Source: Humibacter albus DSM 18994
GTDB taxonomy: Bacteria; Actinomycetota; Actinomycetes; Actinomycetales; Microbacteriaceae
Assembly: GCF_000421825.1 (NCBI RefSeq)
Contig: NZ_ATXT01000016.1
Location: 363,727-427,726 of the forward strand
Direction of reading: 5' to 3'
DNA: 64,000 bases
Part shown: one piece after another, positions 16,092 through 24,761 of the stretch
Numbering within the stretch: position 1 is the first letter of the stretch
Layout of the letters: each line of letters begins with the position of its first letter
The notes under the pieces: generated by a model
Told to the model about the DNA's origin: nothing
What the model saw: only the letters and a program-made list of their open reading frames with translations
The model's database searches: none
Position numbers and translations under genes: made by a program

Positions 16092-16685
16092 CTACACCAG
16101 CACCAGGATGCCCACCACGAGAAACCACGCGAGGAACCCCGCGTAGATCAACCGCTCGAACAGCCCGAAGAGGCTCGGGCCCGACGAGCGTCGTGCGATC
16201 ACGATGCCGACCGTGCCGAGCGCCATCAGGATCGCGCAGGCGAGCGTGATCGGGCCGAGACCGGCGACGTCCGACCGCCCGGGATCGAGGAACGCGGCGA
16301 CCGTGACGGCGAAGAAGGCGATGATGGCCAGGCCGAGATGCACCCGTCCGCGTGCCGTCGGGGGCGTGCCGGGGGCATCCATCGGGAAGAACGCGATGAG
16401 AATTCGCGCCAGCGCAAAGACAAGCAGCAGAACCACCGGCACCGACCAGCGACCCGTCGCCTGACCGAGCAGAGCGGCCATGCCGAGACCGGCGACGCCG
16501 GCGGCCACGGCCGCGACGCGGTAGCCGGCTCGGTAGCGCGTGATGCCGTATTGGCTCACGGGATCGCGCAAGGGGCTGAGCCCCGTCGGCAGCACATGCA
16601 AGACAACGAGGCTCACCAGCGTGACCAGTGCGCCGACGAGCGCGACGGCCGCTGCTGCAGTGAGCATTCCGGTGCCATCGTCCAT
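16092..16685 (-). CDS. DUF998 family membrane protein
   Basis: 197 residues from ATG 16685, directly after AGGAGGT; a much longer open frame upstream is a shadow of the GH35 gene. Six hydrophobic helices are visible. After the first comes L-S-P-L-R-D-P-V-S-Q-Y-G-I-T-R-Y, the conserved loop of DUF998 proteins; a second loop has F-F-P-M-D-A-P-G. The family is of unknown function. A second, distant DUF998 gene is at 51412-51990. It is monocistronic as far as can be seen. Confidence 0.85.
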   Translation of the reverse strand: MDDGTGMLTAAAAVALVGALVTLVSLVVLHVLPTGLSPLRDPVSQYGITRYRAGYRVAAVAAGVAGLGMAALLGQATGRWSVPVVLLLVFALARILIAFFPMDAPGTPPTARGRVHLGLAIIAFFAVTVAAFLDPGRSDVAGLGPITLACAILMALGTVGIVIARRSSGPSLFGLFERLIYAGFLAWFLVVGILVLV

Positions 16686-16789
16686 GCGCACCTCCTGCGG
16701 CCATCTTCTCCCGCGTAGTCGGGGTTCGTCACGCGCCGACGCGACCCCAGAGCGGGACGGTTCGCCGGCGGTCGGCGCCCGAGCGACGG

Positions 16790-18595
16790 TCAGAACTCCG
16801 TGTGCCCCAAATCGTGGTCGGCCACGAAGTGCACCACCGGTGAGGCGAGCGCGTCCAGCTCGAGCACGACGAGCTCGTTGGCGCCAGCATGCGTCGCTCC
16901 GCGCGGCACGTAGAGCGTGTGCTGCGGGCCGGCGCTCCAATACCGGCCGAGCGCGAATCCGTTCAGCCAGGCCGCACCCTTCCCCCAGCCGGCGGTGGAG
17001 AGGAAGAGGTCTGCCTGCGCATCCAGCTCGAAGGTTGCGTGGTGGAAGCGCGGCAGCGGATCCGTCGGAGTGCGACCGGAGGTACCCTCGGCGCCCGTAT
17101 CCGATCCCACGAGCGTCGATCGCTCGAGAGCCGTCGATACCGGCCCCGACAACGCGGCGCGCGCGTCGACATCCAGCGGCATGGTCTCCCACCGCGTCAG
17201 CGGCACGTCGCCGAGCGTGGCCGGCCCGATGAGACCCTTGCGTTCCCCGATGCGCGGACCGTAGTCGACGCGCCCTTCGTCTTCGACGATGACGAGCAGT
17301 TCGCGCCCGGCGGGGATGGCGATCGCGCGTTCGTGCCGCTCCCGGTTCAGAGCGCCGACACGCACGCCGTCGACGACCACGATCGCGCGGTCCCGGATGT
17401 CCGCGAAGACGAGGGTCCCGCACGTGTCGGCGGGAAGCGCGGTGCGGTACGCGACGAGGCCCCGGTAGACGCCGAGGTCCTCGACGGTGGGCAGGTGGTC
17501 ATGAGACGCCCAGCTCGCGGAGGCGGAGGCATCCATCAGCCCGCTGCCGGGCGCCAGTGGCACCTCGAACACCGGGGCGGCCGCCGCGGGCTCCGGCGCA
17601 TACTCGGGCACCGGCGCGTACCGGGCGATCACTTCGCGGAATGCCCAGAACTTGGCGGTCGGTCTTCCCGCTTCGTCGATGGGCGCGTCGTAGTCGTACG
17701 ACGTGGTGATCGGCTTGTAGACGCCCTTGTCGTTCGCGCCGTTGGTGAAGCCGAAGTTCGTGCCGCCGTGCACCATGTAGACGTTCACCGATGCGCCAGC
17801 CTTCAGCAGGGCATCCAGCTCGGCGGCCGAGGCCTCGGCGGACGTCGTGTGGTGGTGCGCGCCCCAGTCGTCGAACCAGCCGCACCAGAACTCGCCGCAC
17901 ATCAGTGGTCCTGTCGGCTGCTGGCGGCGCAGGTGCGCCAGTCGCTCGGCCGCATGCGATCCGAACGACGCCGTCTTGTGCAGCTCGGGCAGGCTGCCAT
18001 CGGCGATCATGGTGCCGCTCGGCTGATCGACGGTGATCAGTGGGACGGTGATGCCGGATGCCCGCGTCACGTCGGTGAGTTCGCGCAGGTACTGCTTGTC
18101 ATCGCCGTATGCGCCGTACTCGTTCTCGACCTGCACGAGGATGACCGGCCCGCCGTTGTCGATCTGCAGCGGGGCCACGATGCCGAGCACATGGTGCAGA
18201 AAGCGCGTGGCCGGCTCGAGGAAGCGCGGGTCCGTGCTGCGCATGCGTACGTCGGGGTCGGCGAGCAGCCATCCCGGAAGCCCGCCGCCGTCCCACTCGG
18301 CGCAGATGTAGGGGCCGGGGCGCACGATGGCGTGCATGCCCTCGGCGGCGATGAGCCGAAGGAACCGGCGCAGATCGAGTCGCGGGTCCTCGGCGGCGAA
18401 GTGCCCACGGCGGGACTCGTGCTCGTTCCACGGCACGTAGGTCTCGATGGTGTTCAGCCCCATCAGCTTCGCGGTGCGGATGCGATCGGCCCAGTGATCC
18501 GGATGCACGCGAAAGTAGTGCAGCGCGCCCGAGATGACGCGGTACGGCTTCGCATCGAGCACGAAGTCGTCGCCACTGATCGCGAAACGGCTCAT
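16790..18595 (-). CDS. glycoside hydrolase family 35 beta-galactosidase
   Basis: 601 residues from ATG 18595, with AGGAGT upstream. The GH35 catalytic barrel occupies residues 5-320: F-R-V-H-P-D-H-W near 30, N-T-I-E-T-Y-V-P-W-N-E-H-E near 50, the acid/base glutamate in V-Q-V-E-N-E-Y-G-A-Y-G near 155, and the nucleophile in C-G-E-F-W-C-G-W-F-D near 235. Beta-sandwich domains follow, with W-L-N-G-F-A-L-G-R-Y-W near the end. No signal peptide is visible, so it should act in the cytoplasm on galactosides imported by the three upstream genes, as the last gene of that operon. The specific oligosaccharide cannot be predicted. Confidence 0.93.
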   Translation of the reverse strand: MSRFAISGDDFVLDAKPYRVISGALHYFRVHPDHWADRIRTAKLMGLNTIETYVPWNEHESRRGHFAAEDPRLDLRRFLRLIAAEGMHAIVRPGPYICAEWDGGGLPGWLLADPDVRMRSTDPRFLEPATRFLHHVLGIVAPLQIDNGGPVILVQVENEYGAYGDDKQYLRELTDVTRASGITVPLITVDQPSGTMIADGSLPELHKTASFGSHAAERLAHLRRQQPTGPLMCGEFWCGWFDDWGAHHHTTSAEASAAELDALLKAGASVNVYMVHGGTNFGFTNGANDKGVYKPITTSYDYDAPIDEAGRPTAKFWAFREVIARYAPVPEYAPEPAAAAPVFEVPLAPGSGLMDASASASWASHDHLPTVEDLGVYRGLVAYRTALPADTCGTLVFADIRDRAIVVVDGVRVGALNRERHERAIAIPAGRELLVIVEDEGRVDYGPRIGERKGLIGPATLGDVPLTRWETMPLDVDARAALSGPVSTALERSTLVGSDTGAEGTSGRTPTDPLPRFHHATFELDAQADLFLSTAGWGKGAAWLNGFALGRYWSAGPQHTLYVPRGATHAGANELVVLELDALASPVVHFVADHDLGHTEF

Positions 18596-18664
18596 GGGGG
18601 AAGAACTCCTGTGATGTGAGGTGCTGATGGTGCGAGGAATAGTGCGGAATGCTGCTGGTGGATG

Positions 18665-18701
18665 CCGCGAGCGGCCGCCCGTCACGGACAGCCGCTCGCG
18701 G
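18665..18701 (-). terminator. stem-loop between binding-protein and GH35 genes
   Basis: Perfect 11-bp arms (CCGCGAGCGGC at 18665-18675 and its complement at 18691-18701) with a 15-base loop, starting 16 bases after the binding-protein stop. No T-run follows. In sugar-uptake operons such a structure commonly keeps the level of the binding protein above that of downstream genes, by partial termination or mRNA protection. Confidence 0.6.
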
Positions 18702-18716
18702 TGGTGCGGTCTTTCG

Positions 18717-20072
18717 CTACTTGCCCTTGACCGTGAAGCCCTGCTGGTTGCCGTAGGTCACCAGCTGCTTCTGCCAGTTCTTCAGCGCGGGGTCGAGCGA
18801 CGTCGCGTTGCTGTAGGCCTGGCCGACGGTGTCGGAGAAGATGCTGTTGGCGTACACCTCGTAAGGGAGGTACTGCCAGCCGCTCACGACATCCTTCGCG
18901 CCCGAGACGAGCACCTTGTTGATCTTCTGACCGTTGAAGTACTCCGGCGCCTGGTTCAGGAACGCGCTGGAGTTCTGATCAGCGGTGGTCGACGGGAAGC
19001 CGCCTCCCGCGTTGATGAAGATGCTCACGCTCTTCTTGCTGTCGTTGAGCCACTGGAGGAAGCCCGCGGCGAGCGCCTGGTTCTTGCTCTGCTTCATGAC
19101 GACCTCGGCGCTGCCGCCGTTCTCGGCGTTGGCGGCCTTGCCGTCATACGTCGGGATCGGAGCCACGGCCCACTGACCGGAGCCGTCCTTCACCGACGAC
19201 TCCAGGATGCCCGGGAACCAGGCCCCCGTGATCATCGTCGCGATGTCGCCATTGCCGAGCGCCTTGTACCAGTCGTCGGTCCAGCCGGGCGTCTGAGAGA
19301 GCAGCTTGTTCTGAACGAGCTCATTCCACACGGACGTGAACTTCTTGGTTCCCTCGTCCTGCAGGTTGATGGTCACCTTGGTGCCGTCCACCGTGAACGG
19401 GTGTCCGCCGGCCTGCCAGATCATGCTGGTAGCGAAGCCGGGGTCTCCGCTGTCGGCCGTGATGTAGGCATCCGGATTCGCCGCGTGCAGCTTCTTGGCT
19501 GCGGCGACGTATTCGTCCCACGTCGTGGGCACGGAGATGCCGTACTTCTCGAACTCTGTCTTGTTGTAGAACATGGCCATGGGGCCGGAGTCCTGCGGCA
19601 GGCCGACGAGCGCGCCCTGCACGTTCACGTTGCCCCACGGACCCGTCGAGTAGTCCTTCTTCAGCGAATCGAAGCCGAACTGCTTGAGGTCGACGAGCGA
19701 GTCGGAGAGAGCGAACTGCGAGAGGGCGTAGTACTCGACCTGGGCGACGTCGGGCGCTCCCTTGCCGGCCTTGACGGCGTTCTGCAGCTTGGTGTACTCG
19801 GTCGTGTTCGTGCCGGCGTTGACCAGCTTGACGTGCACCTTCGGGTAGGCCTTCTCGAACGCCGCCACCTGAGCCTTGGCCGCGGGGGTCCAGGTCCAGT
19901 AGGTGATGGTGCCGCCCTTCTTCAGGGTTGCTGTCACGTCGGATGCGCTCGATCCGCTGTCGGAACCGGTGCCGGACGACGAGCAGCCCACGAGGGCTGC
20001 CGCGGCGACGGCGCCAGCGACGGCGACGGATGCGACCCGGCGCCAAGCCGAGGATCGCGTGCTGTGATGCAT
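18717..20072 (-). CDS. ABC transporter sugar-binding lipoprotein (family 1)
   Basis: 451 residues from ATG 20072, preceded by GAAAGG; a GTG five codons upstream is in frame but would bury the ribosome binding site. Lipoprotein signal: basic n-region, hydrophobic core of Ala/Val, and lipobox A-L-V-G-C near residue 30. Then a Ser/Gly linker and the family-1 solute-binding fold (G-T-I-T-Y-W-T-W-T, later G-L-P-Q-D-S-G-P-M-A-M-F-Y-N and N-G-G-S-A-E-V-V). It captures the sugar at the outer face of the membrane and delivers it to the two permeases upstream. No ATPase gene is in the cluster; a shared MsiK-type ATPase is likely. Confidence 0.92.
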   Translation of the reverse strand: MHHSTRSSAWRRVASVAVAGAVAAAALVGCSSSGTGSDSGSSASDVTATLKKGGTITYWTWTPAAKAQVAAFEKAYPKVHVKLVNAGTNTTEYTKLQNAVKAGKGAPDVAQVEYYALSQFALSDSLVDLKQFGFDSLKKDYSTGPWGNVNVQGALVGLPQDSGPMAMFYNKTEFEKYGISVPTTWDEYVAAAKKLHAANPDAYITADSGDPGFATSMIWQAGGHPFTVDGTKVTINLQDEGTKKFTSVWNELVQNKLLSQTPGWTDDWYKALGNGDIATMITGAWFPGILESSVKDGSGQWAVAPIPTYDGKAANAENGGSAEVVMKQSKNQALAAGFLQWLNDSKKSVSIFINAGGGFPSTTADQNSSAFLNQAPEYFNGQKINKVLVSGAKDVVSGWQYLPYEVYANSIFSDTVGQAYSNATSLDPALKNWQKQLVTYGNQQGFTVKGK

Positions 20073-20142
20073 GGTGTTGCCTTTCACTTCATCGGGATGT
20101 GGAACGGGAATGGATAAGGAGTGGTGCGAGTCCGCGGCGCGA

Positions 20143-21129
20143 TCACGACTTGACGCTCCCCGCGGCGAGACCGGACTGCCAGTACCGCTGCAGGAACAGG
20201 AACGCCACCACGATCGGCACGATCGTGAGGAGGCTTCCGGTGATCACGAGGTTGAAGATGGGCTGGGCGCCGGCGCCGGTCGCCTGCGCGCTCCACTGGC
20301 TGAGACCGACTGTGAGCGGGTACCAGGTGGGGTCGCTGAGCATGATCAGCGGCAGGAAGTAGTTGTTCCAGGTCGCCACGATCGCGAACAGCATCACCGT
20401 GACGATGCCCGGCATCAGCAGCCGCAGCGAGATGGTGAAGAACGTGCGGATCTCGCTCGACCCGTCGACGCGGGCGGCTTCCAAGACCTCGGTGGGCACG
20501 GCATCCACGGCGAACGTCCAGACGAGATAGAGGCCGAACGGGCTGATGAGAGACGGCAGGATGACCGCCCACGGCGTGTTCGTGAGGCCCACCTGGCTGA
20601 ACAGCAGGAACGTCGGCACCGCGAGCGCGGTGCCCGGCACGGCGATGGCTCCGATGACCACGGCGAACACGGCGCGCCGACCACGGAACGCGTACTTCGC
20701 CAGGCCGTATCCGGCCAGCGTCGCGAGCAATGTGGCGCCGCCCGCGCCGACCACCACGTAGAGCAGCGTGTTCCCGAACCAGTGCACGAAGATGCCGTCT
20801 TTGTAGGTGAACGTGTCGACGATGTTGTCCCACAGCGCGAAGCTGTGCCCGAACCCGAGACCGAAGGTGGAGTAGAGGTCTCCCTGGGTCTTCGTCGCGT
20901 TGACGATCAGCCACACCAGCGGAACGAACGAGTAGATCACGAACAGCGCCATCACGATCGTGAGCACGATGTTCTTGCGGGGGCGGGCGTGCGGGCCGAG
21001 GCGACGGATGCTCCCCGCCGGCCGCCGAGAACGCCGCGCCTTCGCGCCGGTGCCCGCAGGCCCGTTCGTCGAGCCGGGAGCCGGCGCCGCCGGCGATCCG
21101 GAGTGGGTGGCAGGAATGGTCGCGGTCAT
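20143..21129 (-). CDS. ABC sugar permease, MalG-like
   Basis: 328 residues from ATG 21129, overlapping the previous permease stop by one base (TGATG), so translation is coupled. After a 50-residue Ala/Pro/Arg-rich cytoplasmic N-tail there are six membrane helices of the binding-protein-dependent permease fold. The ATPase-contact (EAA) loop is visible as E-V-L-E-A-A-R-V-D-G-S-S-E-I-R-T-F-F about residue 225. It forms the channel with the preceding permease. The substrate is set by the binding protein downstream. Confidence 0.92.
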   Translation of the reverse strand: MTATIPATHSGSPAAPAPGSTNGPAGTGAKARRSRRPAGSIRRLGPHARPRKNIVLTIVMALFVIYSFVPLVWLIVNATKTQGDLYSTFGLGFGHSFALWDNIVDTFTYKDGIFVHWFGNTLLYVVVGAGGATLLATLAGYGLAKYAFRGRRAVFAVVIGAIAVPGTALAVPTFLLFSQVGLTNTPWAVILPSLISPFGLYLVWTFAVDAVPTEVLEAARVDGSSEIRTFFTISLRLLMPGIVTVMLFAIVATWNNYFLPLIMLSDPTWYPLTVGLSQWSAQATGAGAQPIFNLVITGSLLTIVPIVVAFLFLQRYWQSGLAAGSVKS

Positions 21130-22064
21130 CAGAGGTTCTCCGCTCTCGTGCCGCGCACCTGCACGATGTAGGAGATCACCGCGGTGATCACGCCCATCAC
21201 GATCGCGACGGTGGCGGAGTAGTTGAACTGCTGCCCGGCGAACGAGAGGTTGTAGGCATACATGTTCGGGGTGAAGTAGCTGCCGATCGCGTTCGGCGCC
21301 AAAGTCTGGAGCAGGTTCGGCTCGTTGAACAGCTGGAAGCTGCCGATGATCGAGAAGATGACCGCGATCACCATCGAGCCGCGCAGAGCCGGGATCTTGA
21401 TGCTGGTGATCTGCCGGAAGGCACCGGCACCGTCGAGTTCGGCGGCCTCGTACAGATCGGGAGAGACGACGCGCAGTGCCGAGTAGAAGATGAGCATGTT
21501 GTAGCCCATGAACTCCCAGGTCACGATGTTGCCGATGGAGCCGAGGATCCACGACGACGACAGCGGGGCGAGGTGCCAACCGAAAGCGTCGTTCACGGCA
21601 CCGGTGAGGCCGAACTGGTCACCGTAGATGAAGCCCCAGATCAGCGCCGCGACCACGCCGGGCACAGCGTAGGGAAGGAAGATCGCGATGCGGAAGAAGC
21701 CGGCGCCGTGCAGACGCATGCTGTCGAGCGCGAGCGCCGCCACGAGCGAGAGCACGAGCATGATCGGCACCTGCACCACGAGGAAGAGCAGCACCCGCAG
21801 GAACGAGTCCCAGAACTTCGCGTCGCCGAACAGCGTCAGGTAGTTCTCGAGCCCGACGAACGTGGTTCCGCCCACGAGCTGGCTGCGGAACACGCTCAGG
21901 TAGAGCGCGTACACGATCGGCGCGATCACGAAGAGCGCGAGCCCGATCATGAAGGGCGTCACGAATCCGACGCCGGCAGACGAGACGCGCCTCTGCAGAG
22001 AGGAGCGCTTCCGCGGCCGGGCAGGCGAGGAGGGCCGGGCGGGCGAAGATGTCAGAGACGACAC
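21129..22064 (-). CDS. ABC sugar permease, MalF-like
   Basis: 311 residues if started at GTG 22064, which follows GAAAGAAG. The alternative ATG at 22169 lies only nine bases from the palindromic operator at 22179-22196 and has no ribosome binding site, so it is disfavoured. A basic N-tail is followed by six helices with the EAA loop Y-E-A-A-E-L-D-G-A-G-A-F-R-Q-I about residue 220. It is the first gene of the operon permease-permease-binding protein-GH35 and pairs with the MalG-like protein. Confidence 0.9.
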   Translation of the reverse strand: MSSLTSSPARPSSPARPRKRSSLQRRVSSAGVGFVTPFMIGLALFVIAPIVYALYLSVFRSQLVGGTTFVGLENYLTLFGDAKFWDSFLRVLLFLVVQVPIMLVLSLVAALALDSMRLHGAGFFRIAIFLPYAVPGVVAALIWGFIYGDQFGLTGAVNDAFGWHLAPLSSSWILGSIGNIVTWEFMGYNMLIFYSALRVVSPDLYEAAELDGAGAFRQITSIKIPALRGSMVIAVIFSIIGSFQLFNEPNLLQTLAPNAIGSYFTPNMYAYNLSFAGQQFNYSATVAIVMGVITAVISYIVQVRGTRAENL

Positions 22065-22452
22065 GGTCTTCTTTCGGGGGCGGGTCGGGGTGTGGCGTGC
22101 GGCTCTGCGCGAGCCGCGGACTCGAGCGTCGGGGACGAGTGCCGGGGGGGTCCACGCGACCGCCGACATCCGGTGTTCACGTAAACATGTTTACGTTACC
22201 ATCGATTTCGGAACGGGAGTGACGGCTCCGCTGCCGCATCGGCGATGCGCCGTGGGCGGGCGCGGTGAGACCGGCTGCGACGAGCGGGACCGGCCCCCCG
22301 CGGAGGTCCGCATCCGCGGTGACGGATTCCCGTCGGCGCGCGACTCGTCAATACGATGAAGCAGACGGGCCGGCGCGCTGAGGCGTCGCGGCTTCCGGGT
22401 GAGAACGAACGCGCACGCGTGACAACGCGTGAGTATGACAAGGGGAGGCGCA
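22065..22452. other. 388-base divergent regulatory region of the galactoside operon
   Basis: Between the first permease start and the lacI-type start. It holds the 18-bp operator palindrome at 22179-22196 and a possible lacI -10 box TACGAT at 22352-22357. The rest is GC-rich with no gene I can support. Confidence 0.55.
22179..22196. promoter_or_regulatory. LacI-type operator of the GH35 operon
   Basis: A perfect 18-bp palindrome with centre GTAAACATGTTTAC, in otherwise GC-rich DNA, 115 bases upstream of the permease GTG and 257 bases upstream of the regulator. Size and even symmetry fit a LacI-family dimer. Confidence 0.75.
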
Positions 22453-23496
22453 GTGGTCCGCAAGGCCGCGCATGAGAAGAGCCGACCGGCATCCATCGGC
22501 GATGTCGCGGCGCGTGCCGGCGTCTCTGCGCAGACCGTCAGCCGCGTCTCGAACGGGTTCGCCACGGTGAAGCCCACGACGCGCGAGCGCGTGCTCGCCG
22601 CGATGGCCGAGTTGGACTACCGCCCGAACAGCGCCGCGCGTGCCCTGAAGAGCGGCCGGTTCCAGACCATCGGCGTGCTGATGTTCACGCTGCAGAACAT
22701 CGGGTCGGTGCGCATTCTCGATGCGATCACGACGGCCGCCGGCGCCGAGGGATTCTCGATCGACCTGATCTTCACCGGCGATCCGTCGACGGGCAGCATC
22801 ACGAACGCACTGTCGCGGCTCGACAACGAGGCGGTGGACGGCATCATCGTCATCCTCGAGGCCCACGAGCTGAGCGAGCACTCGATCACGTTCCCGGAGC
22901 GTATCCCTTCGGTGCTGATCGATTCACGGCGCTACGACGATCGCATCTCGGTGAACGCCGACCAGAAGCAGGGGGCGCGACTGGCGGTCGAGCACCTGCT
23001 CGGGTTGGGGCATCCGACCGTCTGGCATGTGTCGGGCCCGGTCGAGACGTCGAACGCCGCCGCCGATCGCGCCGAAAGCTGGCGCCAGACCCTCCTCGAC
23101 CACGGGTGCGAGGTGCCGGAGCCGCTCGGCGACAGCTGGGAGTCCGAGTCGGGCTACGAGGCGGGCCGGGCCATCGCCGCACGCGAGGATGTCTCGGCCG
23201 TGTTCTGCGCGAACGACCAGATCGCGCTCGGCGTGCTTCGCGCCCTGCACGAGGCGGAGCGCGCCGTTCCCGGCGAGATCAGCGTGGTGGGCTTCGACGA
23301 CAACCCGGAGTCCGCCGAATACTGGCCGCCGCTGACGACGGTGCAGCAGAACTTCGCCGAGGTCGGGCAGCGCGCATTCGCGCTGCTGCACGAGGCGATC
23401 CAGGGCGGCGGCGCTGTCGCACCGGGGCTGCGCCTCATCGACAACACACTCGTGGTGCGGGAGTCGACGGCGAAGTACGCGGCGCCGGGCCGCTGA
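22453..23496 (+). CDS. LacI family regulator of the GH35/ABC operon
   Basis: 347 residues from GTG 22453, placed six bases after GGGGAGG; upstream in-frame GTG 22429 and ATG 22435 would precede that ribosome binding site. The N-terminal helix-turn-helix reads S-I-G-D-V-A-A-R-A-G-V-S-A-Q-T-V-S-R-V-S-N, with hinge helix N-S-A-A-R-A-L. A periplasmic-binding-protein-like ligand domain fills residues 70-345. It diverges from the transport/beta-galactosidase operon and very likely represses it through the palindrome at 22179-22196 until a galactoside or its breakdown product binds. Confidence 0.93.
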   Translation: MVRKAAHEKSRPASIGDVAARAGVSAQTVSRVSNGFATVKPTTRERVLAAMAELDYRPNSAARALKSGRFQTIGVLMFTLQNIGSVRILDAITTAAGAEGFSIDLIFTGDPSTGSITNALSRLDNEAVDGIIVILEAHELSEHSITFPERIPSVLIDSRRYDDRISVNADQKQGARLAVEHLLGLGHPTVWHVSGPVETSNAAADRAESWRQTLLDHGCEVPEPLGDSWESESGYEAGRAIAAREDVSAVFCANDQIALGVLRALHEAERAVPGEISVVGFDDNPESAEYWPPLTTVQQNFAEVGQRAFALLHEAIQGGGAVAPGLRLIDNTLVVRESTAKYAAPGR

Positions 23497-23581
23497 TCGG
23501 CGCGGGGCCCGCGGCACGCGCTGCCCGCACGCTCCGCGCACCAGACGCCACCCTTGCGCGCGCTCGCACCCCATCCCTTGA

Positions 23582-23690
23582 CGCGCCTCAGCGCACCGAC
23601 ACGCCGGCGGATGCCGGATGCCGCGCCTCAGCGCACCGATACGCCGGCGGACGTCCGGGCAGACAGAGTCGTTTGGGCGCACTCGAGTGC
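23582..23690. repeat. intergenic repeat, copy 1
   Basis: Two 40-base-spaced copies of a unit beginning GCGCCTCAGCGCACCGA (from 23583 and 23623), followed by a 29-base block at 23657-23685. That block matches 25488-25516 at 26 of 29 bases (both start GGGCAGACAGAGTCG and end GCACTCG). The two copies bracket the SDR/TetR pair. Confidence 0.65.
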
Positions 23691-23705
23691 CAGGACGACC
23701 GGATC

Positions 23706-24521
23706 TCAGGCGTACCCGAACTGTTTGCGGGTGAGCGCATCGAACGCGCGGTCCGGCAGCAGGGTCGCCAGGGCGACGGCGATGTTCGCACCGGCGCCAA
23801 TGCGGTAGCGGGTGCGCGGGCGGGTTGTCAGGGCGGCCTTCGCGATCAGGGCGGCGACGGCATCCGGACTCGACATCTGGCGCGCCAGCGCCGGGCTGGA
23901 GAAGTGGCGTCGCATCGCGGCCACCATGTCGGCGTAGGGGCCGCGGCCGGACGCCGATTCGAGGTGCTGCATGGCGTTCTCGTGCCAATCGGTGGCGACG
24001 TAACTGGGCTGCACGAGCGTGACATCGATGCCGAACTGGGCGACCTCGCCGCGCAGTGAGTCGGAGAGCGCCTCGAGCGCGAACTTCGACGCGTGGTACC
24101 AGCCGCCGAGGGGTGCGGCGAACTCGCCGGCCAGCGATGAGACGTTGACGATGCGTCCGTGGCCCGCCGCGCGCATGCCGGGCAGCACCGCTTGGATCAG
24201 ACACGCCGCCCCCACCACGTTGACCTCGAGCTGTCGACGGGCAGCCCCGAGCGATGTCTCTTCGACCGTGCCGAACTCGCCGTAGCCGGCGCAGTTCACA
24301 AGCACGTCGACGGTGCCGGCCGCCTTGGTCACGGTCGCTACGGCGGCGCGGATCGAGTCGTCGTCGGTGAGGTCGAGCGGCACGGCGGTGACGCCGTCGA
24401 TCGCCGCGACGGCTGCCGTGTTGCGGGCGGCGCCGAAAACGGTCAGGCCGCGAGCGGCGAGCAGCGCGGCGACGCGAGCGCCGATACCGGATGATGCGCC
24501 GGTGACGAGTGCAGTGGTCAT
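23706..24521 (-). CDS. SDR family oxidoreductase
   Basis: 271 residues from ATG 24521. Motifs: T-G-A-S-S-G-I-G at 7-14, D-L-T-D near 52, N-C-A-G-Y-G near 78 and catalytic Y-H-A-S-K near 143. A C-terminal helical region of about 80 residues (F-S-S-P-A-L-A-R-Q to K-Q-F-G-Y-A) is typical of the retinol-dehydrogenase-like SDRs. The ribosome binding site is weak (CGGAAAT). An open frame runs 55 codons further upstream through a microsatellite, which could make a leader peptide or an extended protein. The divergent TetR gene probably controls it. Confidence 0.88.
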   Translation of the reverse strand: MTTALVTGASSGIGARVAALLAARGLTVFGAARNTAAVAAIDGVTAVPLDLTDDDSIRAAVATVTKAAGTVDVLVNCAGYGEFGTVEETSLGAARRQLEVNVVGAACLIQAVLPGMRAAGHGRIVNVSSLAGEFAAPLGGWYHASKFALEALSDSLRGEVAQFGIDVTLVQPSYVATDWHENAMQHLESASGRGPYADMVAAMRRHFSSPALARQMSSPDAVAALIAKAALTTRPRTRYRIGAGANIAVALATLLPDRAFDALTRKQFGYA

Positions 24522-24625
24522 GAGATTTCCGTTTCTGTCGGTGTTGCCCTGGTGGTACGGCTCGGTCGTGTTGCCGGGCTCGCGGTTTTCGTCAGTCATG
24601 CTCTGTTCGTACTTCTGCGTCTGCA

Positions 24626-24692
24626 TCTGCATCTGCATCTGGTTCTGCGTCTGCATCGCATCGCATCGCATCGCATCGCATCGCATCGCATC
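24626..24692. repeat. hexanucleotide and pentanucleotide microsatellites between divergent genes
   Basis: Three to four CATCTG units (24623-24641) are followed by eight uninterrupted GCATC units (24653-24692). They lie in the 240-base region between the SDR start and the TetR start. Neither five-base units nor changes in their number keep reading frame. Confidence 0.8.
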
Positions 24693-24705
24693 GCGAGCAT
24701 AATCT

Positions 24706-24726
24706 GTGAACGTGATTCACTGTGAA
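24706..24726. promoter_or_regulatory. probable TetR operator
   Basis: Overlapping palindromes: GTGAA-5-TTCAC (24706-24720) and TTCACTGTGAA (24716-24726). TGCACAGT is repeated nearby at 24732-24739 and 24763-24770. The cluster lies just upstream of the TetR start. Confidence 0.55.
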
Positions 24727-24748
24727 CCGAATGCACAGTAACACGGGG

Positions 24749-24761
24749 TACAGTGAATGTC
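24749..24761 (+). promoter_or_regulatory. -10 box of a leaderless promoter for tetR
   Basis: TACAGT (24749-24754), seven bases, then ATG 24762. No ribosome binding site. Confidence 0.5.

Noticed and set aside
16741..16789. Terminator after the GH35 gene
   Set aside because: Only a weak five-bp stem (CGCCG/CGGCG) is visible, not enough to support a terminator.
24655..24692. CRISPR-like array
   Set aside because: The GCATC repeats have no spacers; nowhere in the window do repeats alternate with unique spacers, and no cas genes are present.
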